A DNA stretch of 7,179 nucleotides, from positions 1 through 7,179 of the forward strand of contig JALOBM010000086.1 of NCBI GenBank assembly GCA_023228285.1, given 5' to 3'. Shown here one piece after another: positions 1 to 5,278 of this stretch. Both the position numbers and the translations under genes were made by a program. How positions within the stretch are numbered: position 1 is the first letter of the stretch; the number at the start of each line of letters is the position of its first letter. Under the pieces are notes generated by a model. The model made no database searches, was not told where the DNA came from, and saw nothing but the letters and a program-made list of their open reading frames with translations. This stretch comes from Candidatus Cloacimonadota bacterium (lineage in GTDB: Bacteria > Cloacimonadota > Cloacimonadia > Cloacimonadales > Cloacimonadaceae).

Positions 1-24
1 GATGAGGGTTTTAACGATTAAAAC

Positions 25-61
25 ACCGCCAGATAAAGGATAATTCTCCTCGACTGGCGGT
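25..61 (-). terminator. Probable intrinsic terminator of the truncated left-hand gene
   Basis: An 8 bp stem (ACCGCCAG at 25-32 pairing with CTGGCGGT at 54-61) encloses a 21-base loop that holds a small AGGA/TCCT inner pairing. On the minus strand the stem is followed by GTTTTAAT, a short T-run. It lies 12 bases past the TAA stop at 74-76, where a terminator for that gene is expected. The T-run is weak, so termination may be partial. Confidence 0.55.
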
Positions 62-73
62 TAGTTATATGCA

Positions 74-127
74 TTATATTTCTACATCAATTTCAGCACT
101 GAGCCTGAACTCAATAGTCAGTTTATC
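74..127 (-). pseudogene. C-terminal remnant of an unidentified protein, cut by the IS
   Basis: Reading the minus strand out of the insertion sequence gives 17 codons (DKLTIEFRLSAEIDVEI) and a TAA stop at 74-76, followed 12 bases later by a hairpin terminator. Alternating polar and hydrophobic residues suggest a beta-strand tail, as at the end of some site-specific recombinases, but the piece is too short to assign. It does not resemble the C-terminus expected for ArsC, so it is not the other half of the gene broken on the right side of the IS. The frame stays open 8 codons into the IS terminal repeat before a TGA at 152-154, which I treat as chance. Confidence 0.35.
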
Positions 128-152
128 TGACCCTTCCCCTATAAACTGGACT
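128..152. repeat. IS terminal inverted repeat, orfB-side end
   Basis: On the plus strand this starts TGACCC and ends TGGACT. It aligns without gaps to the reverse complement of 1578-1602 at 16 of 25 positions. The TG terminal dinucleotide is typical of IS3-family ends, which are bound and cut by the OrfAB transposase. Confidence 0.78.
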
Positions 153-215
153 CAATTATCTCGCACATGCGTCGATTCTCGTAGAATTGCTTTGTAGTCA
201 CATGGCATATTCTTC

Positions 216-338
216 AGGGCTTTGGACCCACCTAAGCTCCATCATCCTACCTCGCCATCAAGGCAACCGCTGCGCGGTGCTTCGCAGCCTTGAGAGCATC
301 GGTTTGGCTGATGGAGCTAATGGGTAGCCCAAAGCCCT
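216..338 (-). other. Long structured palindrome between orfB and the IS end
   Basis: A 29-base arm (216-244) and a 30-base arm (309-338) are imperfect reverse complements. The outer ten bases (AGGGCTTTGG / CCAAAGCCCT) pair perfectly, the inner block around GCTCCATCA pairs almost perfectly, and an ACCCA segment lies between. The 64-base loop contains a perfect 7 bp stem (TCAAGGC 258-264 / GCCTTGA 287-293) and inside that CCGC/GCGG (267-270 / 274-277). The outer arm touches the orfB stop codon. On the minus strand no T-run follows, so it does not look like an ordinary intrinsic terminator. It could block read-through or protect transposase mRNA, or be a small nested repeat element. Function unknown. 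Confidence 0.6.
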
Positions 339-1186
339 TAGCCTGCCTTTTGGCCGTCCATCCAAGCTTTGTAATACTCCTCCGGGGTCATATAGTCAAA
401 AGCTTCATGCAGACGCTTTCGATTGTAAAATACAAACACATATTCAAACACCTTGCTCTTGGCCTCTTCGATTGTCTTGAACCTGTATTCATTCAGCCAT
501 TCCATCTTCATTTTGCCCCAGAAGGATTCCATGGGGGCATTATCCCAGCAATTGCCTTTTCGAGACATACTGCAGGTGTAGCCATATTCTTTTAGCTTCT
601 TCTGGTAGTCATGAGAGCAGTACTGGCTCCCTTGATCACTGTGAAGGATCGTGTCTTTTGGCTTCCCTCCACGCCTGCGGGCATCCTCCAAGGTATCGAT
701 TACAAGCTGTTTGGTCATCCTTATCGACATGGATAGACCAATATTACGTCCACCAAAAAGATCATGGATGGCAGCAACATAAAGCCAGCCTTCATCAGTT
801 GCGATATAGGTGATGTCTGAGACAAGCTTCTGATTGGGCCTGTCCGCCTCAAACTCGCGATCCAACAGGTTTTCTGCAACCGGCAGCTTGTGGTTTGAGT
901 TGGTCGTTGCTTTGTACTTCTTGCAGACTTTGCTTCGGATTTCAAGCTTTCTCATGAGGCGCTCGATGCGCTTATGATTGATCTGGCTCCCTTTGAAGTT
1001 ACGCTCCTTCAGGGGTTTCTTCAAAATAGCTTTCTTGATTTTTTTCCCGCCGTACACGCCGTTTGACGCGTCGTAGATTGCCTTGATATCTTTCTCTAAT
1101 GCCTTGTTCTCCGCAGTTCTAGGGGTATCTAGTTTCTTGATCCATGCGTGATAGCCACTCTTGGAGACCTCGAGTACTTTACACAT
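338..1186 (-). CDS. IS3-family transposase OrfB (DDE integrase domain)
   Basis: Catalytic half of the IS3-type transposase, which cuts and joins IS ends in the copy-out paste-in pathway. From the ATG at 1186 it has 282 residues: an N-terminal HTH_21-type region (about 1-85) and an rve integrase core. The catalytic triad is D124 (VSDITYI), D184 (HSDQGSQY) and E220 (PMESFW), with exactly 35 residues between the second and third, followed by K225 as in the family. The same frame is open upstream through the motif REESKIGRFEFIRAHKAEFS to the A7 slippery site at 1270-1276, so the natural product is probably the OrfAB fusion of about 396 residues made by -1 frameshifting. The ATG at 1186 is then an internal methionine or a secondary start. 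The frame is intact to its TAA at 338. Confidence 0.92.
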   Translation of the reverse strand: MCKVLEVSKSGYHAWIKKLDTPRTAENKALEKDIKAIYDASNGVYGGKKIKKAILKKPLKERNFKGSQINHKRIERLMRKLEIRSKVCKKYKATTNSNHKLPVAENLLDREFEADRPNQKLVSDITYIATDEGWLYVAAIHDLFGGRNIGLSMSIRMTKQLVIDTLEDARRRGGKPKDTILHSDQGSQYCSHDYQKKLKEYGYTCSMSRKGNCWDNAPMESFWGKMKMEWLNEYRFKTIEEAKSKVFEYVFVFYNRKRLHEAFDYMTPEEYYKAWMDGQKAG

Positions 1187-1236
1187 CCTCGCTATTGAAA
1201 ATTCAGCTTTATGGGCCCGGATAAATTCGAATCTTC

Positions 1237-1527
1237 CTATTTTTGATTCTTCGCGAAGTAGGCCGCCGCTTTTTTTAATATTGCATTCTCTTCTTCAAGT
1301 TCGCGGTTCTGCTTTTTTAACAGCCTCAGCTCTCGTTCCGCGTCCGTTGGATGAAGCGCATTCTTGATGCCACGGGAAGGATCCGCCTTGTATTTACGAA
1401 CCCAGCCAGACAGGGTGGTTCCGGAAATTCCCAGTTCCTCCGCTACTTGATTTTGACTCATTTTCCCATCCAAGACCATTTTGATTGCTTCGGTTTTGAA
1501 TTCATTTGAATATCTCTTGGTACTCAT
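1237..1527 (-). CDS. IS3-family transposase OrfA (helix-turn-helix, leucine zipper)
   Basis: A 96-residue OrfA that recognises the IS ends. Residues 1-55 form an HTH_8/HTH_Tnp_1 domain (YSNEFKTEAIKMV, then SQNQVAEELGIS and LSGWVRKY). Residues 65-90 are a heptad-rich coiled coil (ERELRLLKKQNRELEEENAI) of the kind that mediates OrfA/OrfAB multimerisation. AAGGAG sits 8 bases before the ATG, which supports the start. Translation in frame 0 passes the A7 stretch (codons TTA AAA AAA GCG) and ends ten codons later; a -1 slip there joins the orfB frame. OrfA alone usually limits transposition. Confidence 0.92.
   Translation of the reverse strand: MSTKRYSNEFKTEAIKMVLDGKMSQNQVAEELGISGTTLSGWVRKYKADPSRGIKNALHPTDAERELRLLKKQNRELEEENAILKKAAAYFAKNQK
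1270..1276 (-). other. Programmed -1 ribosomal frameshift site (A7)
   Basis: On the minus strand seven A residues followed by G fall in the orfA frame as TTA AAA AAA GCG. Slipping back one base gives AGC GGC GGC and continues open into the orfB frame without a stop. This is the classical A-rich slippery heptamer of IS150-group elements. The fusion would have 86 OrfA codons plus 310 OrfB-frame codons. I could not define a convincing downstream stimulatory stem; CTTCGCGAAG at 1249-1258 is palindromic but makes only a short hairpin. Confidence 0.75.
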
Positions 1528-1558
1528 TTCGTATACTCCTTAAACTCCGTCTTGTTTA

Positions 1559-1587
1559 ATAGTATGCGAAAACATTCAGTCCATCAA
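1559..1587 (-). promoter_or_regulatory. Sigma-70-type promoter for the IS transposase
   Basis: On the minus strand TTGATG (1582-1587) and TACTAT (1559-1564) are separated by exactly 17 bases and lie just upstream of the orfA ribosome site and start at 1527. Each hexamer matches four of six consensus positions. The -35 lies inside the terminal inverted repeat, as is common for IS3-family elements, so transposase binding to the end would repress it. Confidence 0.5.
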
Positions 1588-1602
1588 ATGGGGTGTGGGG
1601 CA
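1578..1602. repeat. IS terminal inverted repeat, orfA-side end
   Basis: Read on the minus strand it starts TGCCCC and ends TGGACT, pairing with 128-152. It directly follows the isoleucine codon after the truncated arsC active-site loop, so the IS boundary can be placed to within a base or two. Confidence 0.78.
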
Positions 1603-1661
1603 ATTTGGCTGCGACATGAGTTGTGAACACAAATGTAAGCAACCTTTGGTCTATTATTCAT
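1603..1661 (-). pseudogene. arsC: 5' fragment of arsC arsenate reductase, disrupted by the IS
   Basis: The fragment reads MNNRPKVAYICVHNSCRSQ and then an isoleucine codon whose last base is the first IS base. This is the N-terminal strand and CX5R phosphate/arsenate-binding loop (C11? no: the loop Cys is the one in VHNSCRSQ, preceded by the VCVHNS-type strand) of low-molecular-weight-phosphatase-type arsenate reductases, the thioredoxin-linked ArsC family of about 130-140 residues. That family reduces arsenate to arsenite for export by ACR3 or ArsB. A ribosome site AGGAGAGG precedes the start; ATG at 1661 or an in-frame GTG at 1667 are both possible. Translation would run into the IS and stop at a TGA at 1584-1586, giving about 25 residues, so no reductase can be made. 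The rest of arsC is absent from the window. It is the last gene of the ars operon, 63 bases after the HesB-like gene. Confidence 0.85.
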
Positions 1662-1724
1662 AATCACTTTTCACCTCTCCTCATTTTTTGGTCTAAAATT
1701 GTTTATACTACTTAAGATAAGACG

Positions 1725-1997
1725 TTAGCAACAACCTGATGATGCCTCATCTTGAATCGCTAATTCTCCATTCTCCACTGTTATTGTTACAGTTTCGGCA
1801 CGTTCCATTGTGTCGTCTTCCATTAACATTGAAATTCCATTGATAGTAGTAGGCTCATCGCCCTCTTCTAGTTTTGCCAAGTTGAACACAAGAGAAGTTC
1901 CACAGCATGATTTTTGCAACACAGCTTTTAAACAGTCACAGTCATTTGAAGCGAACGCTCCTTCAAGCATTGTTTTAGCTTCGTTTGTAATTTTCAT
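1725..1997 (-). CDS. Cys-rich HesB/IscA-like small protein of the ars operon
   Basis: A 90-residue cytosolic protein with the HesB/IscA-like fold pattern: an N-terminal helix (ITNEAKTMLEGAF), a central strand after the cysteines (TSLVFNL), a later NGISMLMEDDTMERAETVTI segment like the family's 'G..v.id......l.g..idy', and a cysteine-containing tail. Canonical A-type carriers have one central Cys and a C-terminal CxC. Here there are six: C20, C22, C31, C32 and the last two residues C89, C90. That suggests binding of an Fe-S cluster or a thiophilic metal such as As(III), but this is inference. The ATG at 1997 is chosen because GGAGG lies 8 bases upstream; starts further upstream overlap that ribosome site. 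It sits 55 bases after arsA and 63 before arsC, so it is probably co-transcribed. No in-frame UGA is present. Confidence 0.72.
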   Translation of the reverse strand: MKITNEAKTMLEGAFASNDCDCLKAVLQKSCCGTSLVFNLAKLEEGDEPTTINGISMLMEDDTMERAETVTITVENGELAIQDEASSGCC

Positions 1998-2052
1998 AGT
2001 CATTGCCTCCAATATTTTTTATTCATTTTTTAAACACTTAAAACCCTTATTC

Positions 2053-3798
2053 TTAGGCTAACAAACCTTTTAAGCTTTCACCTTTTATTTCATCTGGGTT
2101 CCAAGGGATTACGGCAAAATTACCATTTGCATGCGTGTCGACCTTGTTCATCCATTCAATCTCATTGCTTGCCTTTGCTGAAAGCATCTGATTTGTTGTC
2201 CCTGTCTGGTATAGGGAGGAGTTTATGACCCACCATTTGTTGTTTATTCCTGCTCGTCTCAAATCTTCCTCTAATCGCATTGCTTCGTAGACGGGTGTAG
2301 CTTCTGGCAAAGTTACAATAATAACTTCTGTCTCATCAGCATTATGAAGTCTAGGCAACAGTTTTTTTGCGGACTCCGGGATGTCCCCCTTTGAACGTTC
2401 GATTTCCTGATTGTAGCTTTGGGTGGATTCCAGCAACAGAAGTGTATGTCCTGTAGGAGCTGTATCAATGACTACCACCTCGTTTTCAGCTTTTTCTACT
2501 ATTTCAGCAAACGCTCTAAATACCGCAATTTCCTGTGTACAAGGTGATCTTAAATCCTCTTCAACATAAGCTAAATCATCATCAGACATGGTTTCTCTAG
2601 CCTTGGAAAGTACTTCTTCTTGATACTTTTTAAGCTCAGCTTGCTCATCAATATGGCTCATGCTAATACCCTCAGTTTCAGCTATGACATATTTTAGATG
2701 GGCAGCAGGGTCAGTTGTAGTCAAATGGACTTTTTTACCCTTATCAGATAGTCCTAAAGCAATGGCAGCAGCGATTGTTGTTTTTCCCACACCGCCTTTA
2801 CCCATCGCAAAAATAACTTTCTTATTACTGTTGTGAAGATCCTCAATAACATCCTTAAGTCCAGGAATTGTATGTGCCTTGATTATTTCGTCACTTACTG
2901 TTAAGTTATCTTTAACTAACAATGACCTTATATTCTCAACTCCTGTAACATTATATCCTCTTAACGGCACCAAATAGGTTTCGATTGATTTTAACTTTTC
3001 TGGCATGTCTGAAAGGGACTTTTGCTGTTTCTGATATAGACTTTCTGATATTTTGTCATCATGAGATGTCATAACACCATTTATAATCAACATTTGGTTT
3101 TTTACACCAATATCTGCAAGCTCAATTGATGCTCTTTCGGCTTCTGTTAATGGTGCTGTTTCTGGACGTGAAACCAACACGAGAGTTGTTAGTGCTCCGT
3201 CAGCCAAGGTTGCAACAGCCTTTTTATAAACCTCTTTCTGACTTTCAAGCCCTGAAAGCTGGCCTAAACAGGAGGCTCCATGTGTATTCTCACTAATAAA
3301 ATTGTCCCATGCAGAAGGTAATTGTAACATCCTAAGCGTATGTCCCGTAGGTGCCGTATCAAAAATGATGTTATCATATTTTGTTTGAATCTCCTCGTCA
3401 GTGATGAATTTGGAAAACTCATTAAACGCTGCAATTTCAACAGTGCAGGAGCCTGAAAGTTGTTCCTCCATGTTATTTAGTACAGCGTCTGGAAGCTTGC
3501 CTCTATATGGCCCTATTACAGTCTCTCTGTATTCTGCCGCTGCCTGAACCGGATCAAGATTTGCAACAACAAGGTTTGGCACCTCTTTAATTGAAACACC
3601 TTTATTATTAAGTTCAGTATTAAAAACATCCTGTAAATTGGATGCTGGATCAGTACTGATTAGAAGAACATTCTTACCCCTATCAGCAAGCGTAACAGCT
3701 GTAGCGCAGGCAGTTGAAGTTTTTCCAACTCCACCTTTACCTGTATAAAACATATATTTAGTCAATTTAACCTTTTGTGGATTAAAGTCTTTACTCAT
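2053..3798 (-). CDS. arsA: ArsA arsenite-stimulated ATPase (two-domain)
   Basis: A full-length 581-residue ArsA, the cytosolic ATPase that takes As(III)/Sb(III) from ArsD and energises efflux through the membrane pump. It has two homologous halves, A1 (about 1-300) and A2 (about 325-581). Each has a P-loop (GKGGVGKT at 20-27 and 333-340) and the ArsA signature DTAPTGHTL (147-155 and 445-453). The three metal-site cysteines are all present: C118 (SGSCTVE), C177 (GASCLGQ) and C420 (RSPCTQE), corresponding to C113, C172 and C422 of the R773 enzyme. AGGAGG lies 9 bases before the ATG. It starts 43 bases after the arsD stop. Nothing in the frame looks damaged. Its base composition is clearly more A+T-rich than korC and rlmD, consistent with transfer. 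Confidence 0.96.
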   Translation of the reverse strand: MSKDFNPQKVKLTKYMFYTGKGGVGKTSTACATAVTLADRGKNVLLISTDPASNLQDVFNTELNNKGVSIKEVPNLVVANLDPVQAAAEYRETVIGPYRGKLPDAVLNNMEEQLSGSCTVEIAAFNEFSKFITDEEIQTKYDNIIFDTAPTGHTLRMLQLPSAWDNFISENTHGASCLGQLSGLESQKEVYKKAVATLADGALTTLVLVSRPETAPLTEAERASIELADIGVKNQMLIINGVMTSHDDKISESLYQKQQKSLSDMPEKLKSIETYLVPLRGYNVTGVENIRSLLVKDNLTVSDEIIKAHTIPGLKDVIEDLHNSNKKVIFAMGKGGVGKTTIAAAIALGLSDKGKKVHLTTTDPAAHLKYVIAETEGISMSHIDEQAELKKYQEEVLSKARETMSDDDLAYVEEDLRSPCTQEIAVFRAFAEIVEKAENEVVVIDTAPTGHTLLLLESTQSYNQEIERSKGDIPESAKKLLPRLHNADETEVIIVTLPEATPVYEAMRLEEDLRRAGINNKWWVINSSLYQTGTTNQMLSAKASNEIEWMNKVDTHANGNFAVIPWNPDEIKGESLKGLLA

Positions 3799-3841
3799 TG
3801 AGTACTGCCTCCTATTGTTTGTATTGCAGATTTCTACTTAT

Positions 3842-4183
3842 CTACTTATCTGTCTTTAGCTCTTCATCAAAGAAATTTACAGGAATATCAAGAAAACCTG
3901 CAAGTTGTTCATTTGTCGGATATCGACCTGTGATTACAACTTCTTCATCTACAAGAGTGAACGGCAAATCATCAACACCGTTTTCATTAATCATTTTGTT
4001 TACTGTTTTGTTTGTCATAAACTTCATTGGGGAGTTTGTCAGATTATATCGTTCAATCTCTATGCCTTTCTTCTTTAAGTTGTTCGATACAGTCGAAATT
4101 CTTAATAGTTCTGGGTCAACACTAACTCCGCATAGACCAGTGGGGCAACACATTGCCGGCTCATAAATTGTTATTTTTTTCAT
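3842..4183 (-). CDS. arsD: ArsD arsenic metallochaperone
   Basis: A 113-residue ArsD, which binds As(III) and hands it to ArsA; in some systems it also acts as a weak repressor of its operon. The N-terminus has the hallmark IYEPAMCCPTGLCG with C12, C13 and C18, the residues that form the arsenite site and contact ArsA. The thioredoxin-like fold continues through DDLPFTLVDEEVVITGRYPT. The extra vicinal Cys pairs found at the C-terminus of R773 ArsD are absent, as in many shorter homologues. I chose the ATG at 4183 because AAGGAG lies 9 bases upstream; an ATG at 4192 directly abuts that site. The start is one base past the acr3 TAA, so the two genes are tightly coupled. An ATAAGTAG octamer is tandemly repeated over the stop region. 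Confidence 0.94.
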   Translation of the reverse strand: MKKITIYEPAMCCPTGLCGVSVDPELLRISTVSNNLKKKGIEIERYNLTNSPMKFMTNKTVNKMINENGVDDLPFTLVDEEVVITGRYPTNEQLAGFLDIPVNFFDEELKTDK

Positions 4184-4184
4184 A

Positions 4185-5132
4185 TTAAACATCTCCTTCT
4201 GTTATTACTTTATTTTTTATTGTTTCAGCCGATGGCTGTGGAAACCAATGTTTTGTATTATTTGATATTTTTACTAGAATCAGCATCACCGGTACTTCTA
4301 CTAAAACACCCACTACTGTGGCAATAGCTGCAGGTGAAGTTGTGCCGAACAATGCTATCGCAACTGCAACGGAAAGTTCAAAGAAATTTGAAGCGCCAAT
4401 CATACCGGCGGGTGCAGCAACATCATGGGTAAGTTTCAATGCCTTGCTTGTAAAATATGCAATGAAGAAAATCAGGAAAGTTTGAATAATCAGCGGTATA
4501 GCGATCAGTACGATGTGCAGCGGATTATTTACAAACACCTCGCCCTGGAAAGCGAACAGAAGAACCAAGGTTAGCAGCAATCCAATAGTAGTTGCATTGT
4601 CAAATTTCGGAAGGAACTGCTTCTCAAAATATTCTACGCCTTTACTTTTTGTGATTGACATTCTAGTAAGGATTCCACCGGCAAGTGGAATCACAACAAA
4701 AAGTACAACTGAAAGAATCAAAGTATCCCATGGAACACTAACATTGCTTACTCCTAACAAAAACTTCACTATAGGTACAAAAGCAATGAGTATGATAATA
4801 TCGTTGGTTGCAACTTGAACTACAGTATAAGCAGGATTACCTTTTGTTAAGTGGCTCCAGACAAACACCATAGCCGTGCACGGAGCTGCACCGAGCAAAA
4901 TCATTCCCGCGAGATATAGTTTTGCAAGATCCGGAGCAATAATATTTTTAAAGACCACATACATGAAAAACGCTCCCAAAGCATACATTGTAAATGGTTT
5001 TATCAGCCAATTTGTTACCCATGTGACATACAAGCCCTTTGGGTTTTTGCCAACGTTCCTTATAACTATGTTCATTAAACAACAGTTCTCTAGTTTCAAC
5101 CCTATGCCAAAACAGTAGTTCCCTTGTCTCAC
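4185..5132 (-). CDS. acr3: ACR3-family arsenite efflux permease, 5'-truncated and probably nonfunctional
   Basis: This matches the bile acid:sodium symporter superfamily ACR3 transporters that expel arsenite across the inner membrane. Family-like sequence begins near residue 22 ([11 protein letters not shown]) and includes [12 protein letters not shown], the arsenite-site cysteine C85 in [31 protein letters not shown] and [11 protein letters not shown] with conserved glutamates. About eight hydrophobic helices remain. Intact ACR3 proteins have ten helices and a further 50 or so N-terminal residues carrying the first two helices, including a conserved MIYPMM-type segment. Here that part is replaced by non-hydrophobic sequence encoded by tandem repeats. 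The longest frame uses a GTG at 5132; an ATG at 5075 is nearer to the homology, and neither has a good ribosome site. Together with the junction context this suggests a decayed gene. The stop lies one base before arsD. Confidence 0.88.
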   Translation of the reverse strand: MRQGNYCFGIGLKLENCCLMNIVIRNVGKNPKGLYVTWVTNWLIKPFTMYALGAFFMYVVFKNIIAPDLAKLYLAGMILLGAAPCTAMVFVWSHLTKGNPAYTVVQVATNDIIILIAFVPIVKFLLGVSNVSVPWDTLILSVVLFVVIPLAGGILTRMSITKSKGVEYFEKQFLPKFDNATTIGLLLTLVLLFAFQGEVFVNNPLHIVLIAIPLIIQTFLIFFIAYFTSKALKLTHDVAAPAGMIGASNFFELSVAVAIALFGTTSPAAIATVVGVLVEVPVMLILVKISNNTKHWFPQPSAETIKNKVITEGDV

Positions 5133-5163
5133 GTGATAAAAAGCAGTTCTATAGCCTCAACCC
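5072..5163 (-). repeat. Three degenerate tandem repeats of 30-31 bp at the acr3 junction
   Basis: On the minus strand copies begin at about 5163, 5132 and 5102. The first and third match at 22 of their first 27 bases, starting GGGTTGA, then CTA, then AGAACTG and a T-rich end. The middle copy is more diverged but shares the core GAACT followed by a pyrimidine- and T-rich stretch (B and C copies match at about 16 of 24 aligned bases). Copies B and C happen to encode the same heptapeptide (ETRELLF) in one frame. The block lies where acr3 homology ends and just downstream of the rlmD terminator. Origin unknown. Confidence 0.6.
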
Positions 5164-5199
5164 AACAATAGTCTTAAACCGGAGCTACTTTTGAATGAT

Positions 5200-5253
5200 A
5201 AAAAAATAAGGTTTCCATCAATCGGTGATTGTTACCGAAAGTCTGGAAACCTT
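5200..5253 (-). terminator. Nested-hairpin intrinsic terminator of rlmD
   Basis: A perfect 10 bp outer stem (AAGGTTTCCA 5208-5217 with TGGAAACCTT 5244-5253) encloses a second perfect 5 bp stem (TCGGT 5222-5226 with ACCGA 5234-5238). On the minus strand it is followed by TATTTTTTTAT, a clear T-run. It starts 25 bases past the rlmD stop. Confidence 0.8.
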
Positions 5254-5278
5254 TGATTTCAAGCTATTTACAGCCTAT

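Larger units (their letters stand above)
128..1602 (-). mobile_element. Complete IS3-family (IS150-group) insertion sequence, 1475 bp
   Basis: The element is bounded by imperfect 25 bp inverted repeats at 128-152 and 1578-1602. Both begin with TG at the outer end, carry CCC and CCCC blocks, and finish with TGGACT at the inner end, and 16 of 25 positions match. It carries orfA and a DDE transposase orfB with an A7 slippage site in the overlap, the standard IS3-family arrangement. The length fits the IS150 group. No reading frame is visibly broken, so it may be active. The flanking bases (ATC on the left, ATT on the right, read on the plus strand) do not match, so no target duplication is seen. 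The right side interrupts arsC; the left side is an unrelated gene end. Confidence 0.88.

Noticed and set aside
74..151. Continuous protein across the left IS boundary (frame reading QFIGEGSDKLTIEF)
   Set aside because: The first eight codons lie in the IS terminal repeat, which matches the other end at 16 of 25 positions, so the open frame there is best explained by chance. A TGA closes it at 152-154.
160..175. GTGCGAG on the minus strand as a group II intron 5' end
   Set aside because: No intron domains V/VI or reverse transcriptase are present, and the motif lies within a complete IS3-family element.
216..338. Intrinsic terminator for orfB
   Set aside because: The stem is long and imperfect with a large loop, and on the minus strand it is followed by GAAGAATATG, with no T-run.
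290..595. Plus-strand reading frame opposite the end of orfB
   Set aside because: It lies antisense to the well-supported DDE transposase and has no recognisable domain; it is a shadow frame.
1725..1997. Selenoprotein form of the HesB-like gene
   Set aside because: HesB-like selenoproteins exist, but here the frame contains only cysteine codons and ends at TAA; no in-frame UGA is present.
5072..5163. A short CRISPR array
   Set aside because: Copies adjoin with no unique spacer between them, are too diverged from one another, and no cas gene is near.
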